64,000 nucleotides of DNA from DATBFG01 sp036558645 (GCA_036558645.1 DATBFG010000007.1:124001-188000); one strand, 5' to 3'. Positions 43,089 to 51,984 are shown, counted from the stretch's first letter. The notes: generated by a model from the sequence alone, not told the origin. Translations and numbers: made by a program.

Positions 43089-43115
43089 CTGGCGCCGGAC
43101 AAAGTCCGGCGCCAG
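43089..43115 (+). promoter_or_regulatory. Perfect 12-bp hairpin between exbB and exbD
   Basis: CTGGCGCCGGAC (43089-43100), AAA loop, GTCCGGCGCCAG (43104-43115): a perfect, very GC-rich stem, 41 bases after the exbB stop and 53 bases before the next start. No U-tract follows, so it is not a typical intrinsic terminator; it may stabilise or process the exbB end of the message. Confidence 0.85.
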
Positions 43116-43168
43116 TATCAACGCTAAGATACCGTCAGGATCTAGCAGATGCGTGGAGATTAACTACT

Positions 43169-43633
43169 ATGGCAATGGCAAAACGAAACGAGGGCGCCAA
43201 CGTAAGCTCGGACATCAACGTCACCCCAATGGTGGACGTCATGTTGGTGCTGCTGATCATCTTCATGGTGATCACGCCCATGTTGCAGCACGGCGTGAGC
43301 GTTGATTTAGCGCCTGTCAATAATCCCGTGCCGATGCAGGATGCCGATAAAGAGGATGCGCTCCTTGTGGCTGTTATGCGCGACGGCAAAGTATATTTCG
43401 GCAATGATCAGGTCCCAGCGGACCAACTCACTCAAAAAATAAAGGATAAGCTGGCGAGCCGCCAGGATAAGCGTGTTTACCTCAAGGCTGACGCCCGCGC
43501 GAAATACGGTTCAGTAGTTGAGGTCGTTGACAATGTTCGCGCCGCAGGGGTGGATGATTTAGGCCTGCTGACGGAACAGAGAAAAACGCCCGGAGCGCCT
43601 GGCAAAGCTTCGACGCCGGCTGGCGGACAATAA
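43169..43633 (+). CDS. exbD: ExbD/TolR family protein (first copy)
   Basis: 154 residues. The N-terminus NVSSDINVTPMVDVMLVLLIIFMVITPML has the membrane segment with the conserved proton-carrying Asp (VDVMLVLL), as in ExbD and TolR. The periplasmic part has DKRVYLKADARAKYGSVVEVVDNVRAAGVDDLGLLTEQ, the family C-terminal pattern. It pairs with ExbB to use the proton gradient. A second copy follows after 19 bases. Confidence 0.95.
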   Translation: MAMAKRNEGANVSSDINVTPMVDVMLVLLIIFMVITPMLQHGVSVDLAPVNNPVPMQDADKEDALLVAVMRDGKVYFGNDQVPADQLTQKIKDKLASRQDKRVYLKADARAKYGSVVEVVDNVRAAGVDDLGLLTEQRKTPGAPGKASTPAGGQ

Positions 43634-43652
43634 CGCCAACGAGGAGATTCTT

Positions 43653-44096
43653 ATGGGTATGGCAGTCGGCCCCAAAGGGGGCCAGAACGCAAACATGAAC
43701 GTCACGCCTCTCATCGACGTTCTGCTGGTGCTGCTCATCATCTTCATGGTGATTACGCCGTTGACCCCGAAAGGGCTGGATGCACTGGTGCCTCAGCCAC
43801 CGCCGCCGGATGCAAATAAGCTTCCGCCTCCGCCCGACCGCACGATTGTTGTGCAGTTGATCGACCGGGGAGCCGGCCAACCGCCCGCGGTGAAGATCAA
43901 CCAGGAAGACACAACCTGGGAGAACCTTCAGGGTCGGCTGACTGACATCTTCAAGACACGCGCCGAGAAGGTCATGTTCGTAAAGGGTGACAATAATGTG
44001 CCCTTCCAGGATGTCGCAAACGTGATCGACATCGCTCACGCTTCAGGCGTCGACAAGGTTGGTCTTATCACCGCCAAGATTGAAGCCGGCAGCTAA
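43653..44096 (+). CDS. ExbD/TolR family protein (second copy)
   Basis: 147 residues, with the same single membrane segment (NVTPLIDVLLVLLIIFMVIT) and conserved Asp. The periplasmic part has an extra PPPPDANKLPPPPD stretch and the C-terminal FVKGDNNVPFQDVANVIDIAHASGVDKVGLITAKIE. The two copies differ in their periplasmic halves, so they may form heterodimers or serve different transducers. Two exbD copies after exbB are common in Acidobacteriota as far as I know. Confidence 0.94.
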   Translation: MGMAVGPKGGQNANMNVTPLIDVLLVLLIIFMVITPLTPKGLDALVPQPPPPDANKLPPPPDRTIVVQLIDRGAGQPPAVKINQEDTTWENLQGRLTDIFKTRAEKVMFVKGDNNVPFQDVANVIDIAHASGVDKVGLITAKIEAGS

Positions 44097-44217
44097 AATA
44101 TAGGGCAGGACCTCTCGATGTCGTTGTCCTCGCCATCTACCGTGCTTCTACGAGTCTCGTCGCTGGCGTTGGGACTAAGGCGAAAGGATTTGTAGCAAGG
44201 GGAGAATCGATAAGCTC

Positions 44218-45033
44218 ATGAAAACCAGTCTGCGAGTGTTAGCCATCATCGCCCTCGGCTTGACGCTCTTTTCAGCTTCCGGTTGCAGCAAGCTGCAAGC
44301 TAGAGACCACCTGAACAAAGGCGTCCAGGCGTACAAGAGCAACAAGTACGAAGACGCTATCAACCACTTCCAAGAATCTATCAAGCTCGATCCAACGCTC
44401 ATGAATGCCCGCCTGTACCTCGCTACCGCTTATGCCCAGCAATATATTCCCGGCGCGGATACCGAAGACAATAACCGCGTGGGGCAGCAGGCGATCGATA
44501 CGTATAAGGAAGTGTTGCAGCGGGATCCAAAGAACATCAACAGCGTGAAAGGGATTGCTTCGCTTTACTTCAATATGAAGAAGCTTGATCAAGCGAAGGA
44601 ATACCACCGCAAAGTGATTGAGCTTGATCCGAATGATCCGGATGCATATTACTCAATCGGCGTAATCGACTGGACCGAAAGCTATCAGCCTCGTATGGAA
44701 GAGCGCGCTAAGCTTGGCCTGAAGCCGGAGCAGTGGCTGAAGGACAAGAAAGTTTGCCAGATGCTCAAGGACAAGAACTGGAATACGGTTCAGGATGGCA
44801 TTGACAACCTGAATAAGGCTCTGCAATTGCGTCCCGACTACGACGATGCCATGGCCTACATGAACCTTCTCTACCGTGAAAGAGCCGACGTGCAATGCGA
44901 TGATGAGGCTGCGCACGCGGCAGATCTTAAGACGGCGGATGAGTGGGTCGATAAAACTATGGCCACCAAGAAGGCCAACGCCGAAAAACAACCCGGTGCC
45001 ACGGGGATCACTCTCGATCAACAGACGCAATAG
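44218..45033 (+). CDS. TPR-repeat lipoprotein
   Basis: 271 residues. It begins with a lipoprotein signal (MKTSLRVLAIIALGLTLFSA) ending in SGC23, so Cys23 is probably lipidated. TPR units are visible from about residue 30 to 145 (LNKGVQAYKSNKYEDAINHF, then AIDTYKEVLQRDPKNINSVK, then AKEYHRKVIELDPNDPDAYY) and again near 190-225 (GIDNLNKALQLRPDYDDAM). It is the last gene of the tonB-exbB-exbD-exbD set and is followed by a strong terminator. A scaffold at the envelope for the Ton system is inferred from position only. Confidence 0.9.
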   Translation: MKTSLRVLAIIALGLTLFSASGCSKLQARDHLNKGVQAYKSNKYEDAINHFQESIKLDPTLMNARLYLATAYAQQYIPGADTEDNNRVGQQAIDTYKEVLQRDPKNINSVKGIASLYFNMKKLDQAKEYHRKVIELDPNDPDAYYSIGVIDWTESYQPRMEERAKLGLKPEQWLKDKKVCQMLKDKNWNTVQDGIDNLNKALQLRPDYDDAMAYMNLLYRERADVQCDDEAAHAADLKTADEWVDKTMATKKANAEKQPGATGITLDQQTQ

Positions 45034-45052
45034 CTAAGTAACGTATTCATGG

Positions 45053-45085
45053 AGCCTCTCCGAAAGGAGAGGCTTTCGTTTTTGC
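45053..45085 (+). terminator. Intrinsic terminator after the TonB-ExbBD-TPR gene set
   Basis: A perfect 9-bp stem AGCCTCTCC/GGAGAGGCT with a GAAA tetraloop (45053-45074) is followed by TTCGTTTTT. A textbook rho-independent terminator, between convergent genes. Confidence 0.95.
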
Positions 45086-45110
45086 GGTTGGCAGGATGTT
45101 AGTGAGTGCA

Positions 45111-46718
45111 TCAAGACCCGACGGCTCTCAATTGGCACAGGAAGATATTGGCCCCGAACGAGCGTGGGGCGGAGCAGCCATGCTCCTTGAATACCTGGCG
45201 AGTCGCCGGCTCGTCGTCAACCAGCCATCCCGCCTGAAAAACCCACAGCTTCGTGTCGGAACTAAGTCGATATGCTTTCTGAGCACCTTCTAGAGCGCTC
45301 GGGAAGTCCTCTGGCTGGAAAATCCATATCCGCGGGAATGTGCTGATTACCGTAACACCGCCACAAGGAGATTTGAGGTAGGGGTCGAATGGTGGAATGA
45401 ATTGGACCACCTTGTCGTGGCAGACGTAGTAGCTAAGCAGCAGTCCAGACTGATAATCGGCAAAGACGACCGATCCGCCCGGTACTCTATTCTCAATTTC
45501 ATGTACGGCCTGGAGCATTTGCTTGCGAGCTTGGTTGCTTGGACGAATATGGGCTCCCGCTGTAGAGGGGAATATGTTGCTGATGAGCAGCACGATCGCC
45601 ACGAGGAGGCCCTTGGCCCACTCTGATCGTGTTCTCCAGCGCGATAGGGCGACGCTCGCAGCGCATACGGCGAATGGGATCAGCAATGCATTGTGACGCG
45701 TACCGCCGTAAGGATAGCGGCCGATGATCGCGAGCGCACAATTGATCACGAAGGGCAGCAGCAGGAGTGCGGCCAGCTGACGTGCCGACGGCTTGTAAGC
45801 ACCAGGAGCCGAATTGCGATCTCGGATCAGAATGAAAATTCCGAGCAAGAACATGATCAGCCCCACAACTCCGATAACGTTGTTTCCGAAGTCGAAGCGA
45901 AACACGCGCGTCGTAGCTGTAACAATGAAGGCAAGAGGATTTTGTTCTCCGCGATGGTAGATTGAGCTTCGCAACCAAGTGTCGGCGATCTCTTGAGGCA
46001 GGTTGCGGTCCTCCAGTTTGGAGACATGAGAAGCAAAAAGGAATACCGCCAGCAAAACACCGCCAAGTTCACCCGCTACCCACCATCCCCATAGGGATCG
46101 CCTCGCCGACGCTGAAAGAAGCCGCAAGCAGCCGTATACACCCATCACCAAAGCAAAGATGAATGAAGAATAGTGAGACAAAATCGCCAGATACAGCGAG
46201 AGAAACGATCCCACAAGCGAGAACGCCGAAGCCCTACCAATTGCGCGCTCCAGGAATAGCAAGCTGTAAGCGGCGAACATCAGTAGCACCGAATATTGCC
46301 GAATCTCGGCAGAGAGAGAAATCAATTGCGGCGAAAATAGAAGCAGGGTGAAAGCAATCAATGTAGTGCGCCGATCTGTTACGCACGACATCCAGGTAAA
46401 CATTGCCCAGCAGAAGGCAGTTCCAGCCAGAACTGATGGTAGCCGGAGAATAATCTCCGAATGTCCAACAATCTGCCAAACATGCAGCAACAGAATCAAT
46501 AGAGGTGGATGAGCCGTTGTTAGACTCGCTTGGTATGCAAGCTTCAGAGATGGCTGTACGGAGAGCAGGTAATGCGCCGCCTCGTCGGGATTGAGAAAAC
46601 CCCAACACGCCCAACCTAGACGCACTAGGAAACCCGCAACGAGAAGAAAGATTGGGAAGAGCCACGCGCTCGCAGAGGGCCGCTGAGCCGGCACATGATC
46701 CGTTGCAGGGAGTTCCAT
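45111..46718 (-). CDS. Glycosyltransferase family 39-type integral membrane protein
   Basis: 535 residues from the ATG at 46718; ATG 46760 or a TTG at 46769 would add 14-17 residues. It has about 10-12 membrane segments. Near the N-terminus the motif WGFLNPDEAAHYLLSV has the conserved acidic pair of GT39/PMT_2 enzymes, followed by SLTTAHPPLLILLLHVWQ. These enzymes move a sugar or aminosugar from a polyprenyl phosphate to a protein or lipid outside the membrane. The sugar and acceptor are unknown. It is divergent from the biotin carboxylase gene. Confidence 0.85.
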   Translation of the reverse strand: MELPATDHVPAQRPSASAWLFPIFLLVAGFLVRLGWACWGFLNPDEAAHYLLSVQPSLKLAYQASLTTAHPPLLILLLHVWQIVGHSEIILRLPSVLAGTAFCWAMFTWMSCVTDRRTTLIAFTLLLFSPQLISLSAEIRQYSVLLMFAAYSLLFLERAIGRASAFSLVGSFLSLYLAILSHYSSFIFALVMGVYGCLRLLSASARRSLWGWWVAGELGGVLLAVFLFASHVSKLEDRNLPQEIADTWLRSSIYHRGEQNPLAFIVTATTRVFRFDFGNNVIGVVGLIMFLLGIFILIRDRNSAPGAYKPSARQLAALLLLPFVINCALAIIGRYPYGGTRHNALLIPFAVCAASVALSRWRTRSEWAKGLLVAIVLLISNIFPSTAGAHIRPSNQARKQMLQAVHEIENRVPGGSVVFADYQSGLLLSYYVCHDKVVQFIPPFDPYLKSPCGGVTVISTFPRIWIFQPEDFPSALEGAQKAYRLSSDTKLWVFQAGWLVDDEPATRQVFKEHGCSAPRSFGANIFLCQLRAVGS

Positions 46719-46846
46719 AGTGCTGGCCGCAAGCTTACACCAAGCAGAACTTGGCCCCATTTGGTACAACTCGCAGCGTCAGGAGAAGCCTGTCACGCAG
46801 CAGGTGTTGCCGACTTTCAGTACACTAAACATCGGATAACCAAGGC

Positions 46847-48370
46847 ATGTTCAAGAAGATTCTGATTGCCAATCGCGGCGAAATCGCCGTACGCATTATC
46901 CGTGCCTGCCGTGAAATGGGAATCACGTCTGTGGCCGTATTCTCCGACGTCGACCGTGCGTCTCTGCATGTACGCAAGGCAGACGAGGCCTACCATATCG
47001 GCTCGCCGGCCGCCTCGGAGTCCTACCTGAACATCACCAAAATATTGGATGTTGCCAAACTGAGCGGAGCGGAAGCAATCCATCCTGGCTATGGATTTCT
47101 GTCGGAGAATGCGACATTTTCTGCTGCGTGCGATGCTGCGAGGGTCAAATTTATTGGCCCGACGGCAGCATCCATGGAGATGATGGGTTCGAAGACGCGG
47201 GCCAGGCAACAGATGGAAGTTGCCGGCATTCCTTTCGTGCCAGGTACTTCGCGAGGGCTGCAGTCGGCGGCAGAGGGGGAAGAAGTTGCCGCAAGGGTCG
47301 GGTATCCCGTGATGCTGAAGGCTGCGGCTGGAGGGGGCGGCAAGGGCATGCGGCTGGTGCATTCGCCGGGAGAGTTGAAATCCGCCCTAGAGGCAGCACA
47401 GAGCGAGGCTCAGCGTTCTTTCGGCGACGGCGAGGTGTATATCGAGAAAGCTATTCTCAACCCTCGTCATATCGAAATGCAGGTTCTCGCGGATGAGCAT
47501 GGCAATACCGTCTATCTGGGAGAGCGTGAGTGTTCGATTCAACGCCGTCACCAGAAGGTTCTGGAAGAGGCGCCCTCGGCTATCGTTAGCCCAGAAATGC
47601 GCGGGGCCATGGGCGAGGTTGCAGTGCGGGTGGCGAAAGCTGCAAAGTACACCAACGCCGGTACAGTCGAGTTTCTAGTCGATCAGAACAAGAATTTTTA
47701 CTTCCTGGAAATGAACACTCGGCTGCAGGTCGAGCATCCTGTGACTGAACTGATCACGGGTTTGGATCTGGTGCATTTACAGATTCGTATCGCCGCTGGG
47801 GAGCGCCTGCCGTTCACACAAGATGAGATCAAGATTCGTGGTCATGCGGTCGAATGCCGGATTTACGCGGAAGATCCTGACAACAATTATTTTCCTAGTC
47901 CGGGGAAAATAACACTTTTGCTAGCGCCATCGGGTCCCGGGATACGCCGTGACAGCGGCATGTATGAAGGATGGAATGTGCCGATTGATTACGATCCCCT
48001 TTTAGCCAAGTTAATCGGCTACGGAACAGATCGTGAACAGGCGATTTCACGGCTGCAGCGCGCCCTGAACGAGTATTTTGTCGGCGGGATCAAGACCAAC
48101 ATTTCACTTTTCCGGCTGATCCTGAATGATCCTGATTTTCACGCCGCGAAACTGGATACTGGATATCTCGATCGATTGCTCAACAACCGGAGGACGGATC
48201 CTGTTCCGAAGAACGCGGAGATCGCGGCCATCGCGGCTGGAGTGTTTGCTGTTCTGGACCCTGGATCGGCGGTGCCATCACAGAATGGAAGCGGTCAGCA
48301 GGCGATTCGCGACGATGGAAGCGCCCGTTCAACATGGAAAAGTGTGGCTCGAAGGGAAGCCTTGCAATAA
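46847..48370 (+). CDS. accC: Biotin carboxylase (acetyl-/acyl-CoA carboxylase type)
   Basis: 507 residues, slightly longer than the E. coli AccC. It starts MFKKILIANRGEIAVRIIRA. The ATP-grasp site has MLKAAAGGGGKGMRLV, and the core has LGERECSIQRRHQKVLEEAPS and EFLVDQNKNFYFLEMNTRLQVEHPVTE. The C-terminal part (RIYAEDPDNNYFPSPGKI, then VPIDYDPLLAKLIGYG) is complete. The last about 50 residues (from RLLNNRRTDPVP) extend beyond the usual end. It carboxylates biotin on the adjacent carrier. No carboxyltransferase gene is adjacent, and accD is 28 kb away. Confidence 0.95.
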   Translation: MFKKILIANRGEIAVRIIRACREMGITSVAVFSDVDRASLHVRKADEAYHIGSPAASESYLNITKILDVAKLSGAEAIHPGYGFLSENATFSAACDAARVKFIGPTAASMEMMGSKTRARQQMEVAGIPFVPGTSRGLQSAAEGEEVAARVGYPVMLKAAAGGGGKGMRLVHSPGELKSALEAAQSEAQRSFGDGEVYIEKAILNPRHIEMQVLADEHGNTVYLGERECSIQRRHQKVLEEAPSAIVSPEMRGAMGEVAVRVAKAAKYTNAGTVEFLVDQNKNFYFLEMNTRLQVEHPVTELITGLDLVHLQIRIAAGERLPFTQDEIKIRGHAVECRIYAEDPDNNYFPSPGKITLLLAPSGPGIRRDSGMYEGWNVPIDYDPLLAKLIGYGTDREQAISRLQRALNEYFVGGIKTNISLFRLILNDPDFHAAKLDTGYLDRLLNNRRTDPVPKNAEIAAIAAGVFAVLDPGSAVPSQNGSGQQAIRDDGSARSTWKSVARREALQ

Positions 48371-48383
48371 ATAAGCAGGCCGC

Positions 48384-48881
48384 ATGATTTATGAAGTTCA
48401 AATAGAAGGCAAGAACTACCGATTGCAGCTCGACCGCAGCGAAGAACGCTGGACGTGTCGTTTGGACGGCCGAGAGATTCGCATCGATGCGATCATGGCT
48501 CGGCCCGATGTGCTCTCGATTCTGGTTGACGGAAAAGCGTACGAAATCAAGCGTGAACGGTCTGCACTCGACACGCACTTATGGGTGGGAAGTGAGCGTT
48601 ACTTGGCGGAGTTGCGCGATCCACGATCGCTGCGCAGCCGCAGGTCTGGAGCCGAAGACGAGAAAGGTCCGCGGAAGCTGCTTGCTCCCATGCCGGGTCG
48701 TGTGGTGCGTATTCTTCTGAAGGAGCGTGACCAAGTCGAGGCCGGCCGGGGCGTGTTGGTTGTAGAAGCCATGAAAATGCAGAATGAGATCAAGTCGCCG
48801 AAGAGTGGTGTAGTGCAGAAGATCATTGCCGCCGAAGGCGCCAATGTGAATGCCGGGGATGTACTGGCCATCGTTGAGTAG
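48384..48881 (+). CDS. Biotin/lipoyl attachment carrier protein
   Basis: 165 residues. The C-terminal biotinyl domain has VVEAMKMQNEI with the biotin-accepting K131. The N-terminal 90 residues (MIYEVQIEGKNYRLQLDRSE ... ILVDGKAYEIKRERS) differ from ordinary AccB and resemble the carrier segments of propionyl-/methylcrotonyl-CoA carboxylases. It lies 13 bases after accC and is probably its partner, so this may be an acyl-CoA carboxylase pair rather than the fatty-acid ACC. It converges with the SurA-like gene. Confidence 0.88.
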   Translation: MIYEVQIEGKNYRLQLDRSEERWTCRLDGREIRIDAIMARPDVLSILVDGKAYEIKRERSALDTHLWVGSERYLAELRDPRSLRSRRSGAEDEKGPRKLLAPMPGRVVRILLKERDQVEAGRGVLVVEAMKMQNEIKSPKSGVVQKIIAAEGANVNAGDVLAIVE

Positions 48882-48890
48882 TCGCCAGAG

Positions 48891-49958
48891 TTACTTTGCC
48901 CCGATGTTATCCAACACCTCTTGTGCGAGATTGTTCTCGACCTTGGCCTGATCCCGTAAAACCTCGTAGTACGCGGCTTTCAGAAGCTGCTCACGACGAT
49001 CTCGAAGCTGACCACGAATTGCCTGCTGAACGCGTGGATCGGCCAATTCACGCTGCCCGGCCGGTTCCCGAGCCAAGAGCTTGACGATACGGAATCCAAT
49101 CAACTGTTTCGTCATTGGGTTGCCAACCGGAATCACCGGGCTGTACTGGCCAGGCTTCATGCGAGTAAGAGAGTCGCGTATAGCAGGATCGGTGTTGCGC
49201 ATGGACGATTCGGGGACAAAGCCAAGATCGCCACCATTCGACGCGGTCTCCGGATCCTCCGAGTAATTCATTGCCATCGACCCGAAATCCTCTCCGCTAT
49301 CCAGGCGGTTGGTAATCATTTGAATCTTCTTGCGGGCTTCTGCCTCGTTCTGCGCCTTGTCATTCTTTAGGTTGTGAACCTGCGGATTGGGCGCAGTTGT
49401 TACCCATATCTGTGCCAGGTGATACTGGGGTTCAATCAGGTTGAACTCGGCTTTGTGGGCGTTGTAGTAATCCGTGACGTCCTGGTCCGACACATTAATC
49501 TTCGACGTAACTTCCTTGTTCAATACTTTGTCCACAGTCAGGGAGCGGCGAAGGTCACGCTTGAAGTCGTCGAGAGTGAGCTTCTTTTCTTTAAGGCGGG
49601 CGTCGAACTGCTCACTGCTATAGGGAGACTTGATCTCATTCAGCTTGCGGTCGACTTCTTCATCAGTAGCCAGAAGGCCAAGCTTCTCGGCGCGCCGCAT
49701 TAGGATTTCGTTATCGATCAATTCGCGAAGAATGCTCAAACGGAGGCTGGTCGCCTGTTCTCCAACCGGCTGCTGCTCAGATCCCGAAGTCTGATTCTGG
49801 TAGTACTTCTCGACGTCAGTACGATAAATTTTCTGGCCGTCAACGACAGCCGCTACATCGCTACTACTCTTCTTGGAACCGCAGCCTATGAGCGCGATTG
49901 AGAGTGCCAAAAAGCCAGCAGCTGGCAGGATACGGCTGAAAGATGCATGTATTTTCAA
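48891..49958 (-). CDS. SurA-like periplasmic lipoprotein with PPIC-type peptidyl-prolyl isomerase domain
   Basis: 355 residues from a TTG at 49958, chosen for GGGAGG six bases upstream and the following lipoprotein signal (MKIHASFSRILPAAGFLALS ... LIGC26). The SurA_N-type region (AAVVDGQKIYRTDVEKYYQNQ ... LRLSILRELIDNEILMRRAEKLG) is followed by a parvulin domain with AQIWVTTAPNP, DRLDSGEDFGSMAMNYSEDPETASNGGDLGFV and GFRIVKLLAREP. It helps outer-membrane proteins reach the BAM machine. It shares a minus-strand run with dsbA-like, larE and lptD genes. Confidence 0.88.
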   Translation of the reverse strand: MKIHASFSRILPAAGFLALSIALIGCGSKKSSSDVAAVVDGQKIYRTDVEKYYQNQTSGSEQQPVGEQATSLRLSILRELIDNEILMRRAEKLGLLATDEEVDRKLNEIKSPYSSEQFDARLKEKKLTLDDFKRDLRRSLTVDKVLNKEVTSKINVSDQDVTDYYNAHKAEFNLIEPQYHLAQIWVTTAPNPQVHNLKNDKAQNEAEARKKIQMITNRLDSGEDFGSMAMNYSEDPETASNGGDLGFVPESSMRNTDPAIRDSLTRMKPGQYSPVIPVGNPMTKQLIGFRIVKLLAREPAGQRELADPRVQQAIRGQLRDRREQLLKAAYYEVLRDQAKVENNLAQEVLDNIGAK

Positions 49959-50041
49959 GTCAGTCCTCCCGGACAGATGCCCGACTTCGCCCAGAACGCT
50001 ATTTAGGGTCGGGCACAACAACTACACAGGTTGCTGGAAAT

Positions 50042-50977
50042 CTACTGGCTCGATGACCCGCCTGATGGATGCGCCGGTGGTGTTACGCCGGCCTCCTTGA
50101 GCGCACTATCGAACACGGCGCGAATCTGCTCGATCGGCAGCGCCCCATCAATTTCCTGTCCATTCACGAACATAGTCGGGGTTGCGGTGATTCCCAGCGT
50201 CTCCCCTTCCTGTTGTGAAGACTTGATGGCGTCCTGGTTCTGAGCTTTCATACAGGCTTGTAACTTGGTGATGTCCAGGCTGTGCTTCTGGCCCTGCATC
50301 TCCGTGGCCTTATCGATCAGGGAAAACTGCGCGTCGGTTCCCCTCTCCCCGTTAATGTTCCGCTGATTCGCGTGCATGTAATCGGCGAATTCCCAATATG
50401 CGTCGGTGTTCTGCGCGGCTAGACAATTCGCGTTCACCGCTGCGTGCGTGGCCCAAGGATGAATCTCCGTTAAGGGAAAATCCTTGTAGATGAACGCAAC
50501 GCGATCTCCGTATTCCTTCAGGAGTGTGGGAAACAGGGTCTGATGCATCTTCGAGCAGAATGGGCACTGGAAGTCGTCAAAATTGACCGCCACAACTTTG
50601 GCATCTTTGTTACCGCGAACCGGGCGCCCGGTGGTGTCAATTTTCTTCATGACCTCAGCGTAGGGATCTTTGCTCAGATTCATCTTCACCAGGCGTACCA
50701 GGGTCTTAGTGTCCTTAGAAATCAGAAAATCGTAGTCCTGCTTCTTGCCGTTTCCGTCGATGGTGACCGTGACTGCGTCATAGTTTGGGAACTCGCTGGG
50801 CTTTTTCTCGCCGACAGTGATCTTAACTTCAGACGGAAGGCTGTAGGTAGCTCGAACCTGTCGCTCGATGCGGGTGGAGAGGTTGAGCTCCACCGACTGA
50901 GCGGAACAACCGAGACAGACCAGGACGAGTAAGAGCAGGGAACGTCGCAAAAGCATCACTAGAAACCGCCTATTCAT
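50042..50977 (-). CDS. DsbA-like thioredoxin-fold disulfide oxidoreductase
   Basis: 311 residues. A signal sequence with LLLLVLVCLGC24 may be a lipobox. An N-terminal 100-residue region (SVELNLSTRIERQVRATYSL ... ITVGEKKPSEF) of unknown type is followed by the DsbA-like domain. The redox motif CPFC is at residues 138-141 (NFDDFQCPFCSKMHQTL). A conserved cis-proline site (ITATPTMFVNGQEIDG) lies near 275. The family includes oxidases and isomerases of periplasmic proteins. It lies 83 bases upstream of the SurA-like gene. Confidence 0.88.
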   Translation of the reverse strand: MNRRFLVMLLRRSLLLLVLVCLGCSAQSVELNLSTRIERQVRATYSLPSEVKITVGEKKPSEFPNYDAVTVTIDGNGKKQDYDFLISKDTKTLVRLVKMNLSKDPYAEVMKKIDTTGRPVRGNKDAKVVAVNFDDFQCPFCSKMHQTLFPTLLKEYGDRVAFIYKDFPLTEIHPWATHAAVNANCLAAQNTDAYWEFADYMHANQRNINGERGTDAQFSLIDKATEMQGQKHSLDITKLQACMKAQNQDAIKSSQQEGETLGITATPTMFVNGQEIDGALPIEQIRAVFDSALKEAGVTPPAHPSGGSSSQ

Positions 50978-51065
50978 TAGGTAAAGAGAGATTATCTCAC
51001 ATAGGGAGGGGGACTTACGCCTGAGTGGCCTGTGGCGTGGGAGGAAGATTCGCGCCCCTGAAAGG

Positions 51066-51908
51066 CTACGAGGCGCGCTTGATTTCGTCCGCAGAGAGCA
51101 GGGCGTTCATCGATCCCGAGCGAAATCCCTCCAGGTCGAGTGTCACAAACTTGAAGCCGAGCTTCTTGAAAATGCCAGTCAGGACGGCGGCCATTTCCGG
51201 AGTCATGGCTCGTGGCAGTTCATCATTAGCGATTTCCAGACGGGCAATGTCGCCGTGATGTCGAACCCGAAAAACGCGAAATCCCAGTTCACGGAGGGCA
51301 TCTTCCCCCTGTTCAACCATGCCGAGAGCTTCGCGCGTGACTGGGCGCCCATATTCAATGCGCGAAGAAAGACACGCAGATGCCGGCTTGTCCCACACCC
51401 GAAGAGCAGCTGCTCGTGCCAATTCCCGAATGTCCTGTTTCGTGAGCCTTGCGTCCAATAATGGAGCGGCCACTCGGTGCCTGACGGCGGCCAGTTGTCC
51501 GGGACGGAAGTCACCCTGATCGTCCAGATTAACGCCATAGGCAATCGCATCGAAGCCATGCTGGGCACGAAAGTCCTCCATCTCAGCAAAGAGCTCATCT
51601 TTGCAGTGGAAACAACGCATGGAATCGTTGCGGATGTACTCGGGACGGTTGAGTTCCTCCGTCGGCAAGATCTGGAAAGGAATGCCTTGTTCAGCGGTGA
51701 AGGACAGCGCATCTGAGAGGTGAGTTCGTGCCAGGCTCGGGGAATCGGCAATTACAGCTAGCATGTTTTTACCCAGAACTTCGTGCGCAGCCCACGCAAG
51801 GAACGCAGAATCGACTCCGCCGGAGTAGGCCACCAGGAGACGCCCGAGTTCCCGCAAGCGGTCCTCGAGCACAGTGCGTTTTCGAGCCAGTTCCGTCGTG
51901 GAGAACAT
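51066..51908 (-). CDS. larE: ATP-dependent sacrificial sulfur transferase LarE-like protein
   Basis: 280 residues. The PP-loop SGGVDS at residues 29-34 (LLVAYSGGVDSAFLAWA) binds ATP. C99 and C102 (RCFHCKDELF) are a conserved feature, and C179 (KPASACLSSR) corresponds to the sacrificial cysteine of known LarE. LarE adds sulfur to the pyridinium thioester precursor of the nickel-pincer cofactor of lactate racemase. larB and larC are not in the window, so the role here is uncertain; LarE-like proteins can be orphans. It lies between the dsbA-like gene and lptD. Confidence 0.88.
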   Translation of the reverse strand: MFSTTELARKRTVLEDRLRELGRLLVAYSGGVDSAFLAWAAHEVLGKNMLAVIADSPSLARTHLSDALSFTAEQGIPFQILPTEELNRPEYIRNDSMRCFHCKDELFAEMEDFRAQHGFDAIAYGVNLDDQGDFRPGQLAAVRHRVAAPLLDARLTKQDIRELARAAALRVWDKPASACLSSRIEYGRPVTREALGMVEQGEDALRELGFRVFRVRHHGDIARLEIANDELPRAMTPEMAAVLTGIFKKLGFKFVTLDLEGFRSGSMNALLSADEIKRAS

Positions 51909-51984
51909 GGGAACAGTCTATATGAATGCTATTAGGTGAGACGTCTGCGCAAAAGGATGGTTAGAAATTCGCGGATCATGGCTC

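Noticed and set aside
43482..44039. A 185-residue minus-strand frame across both exbD genes
   Set aside because: Antisense shadow that contains only the reverse complement of the repeated membrane-segment code.
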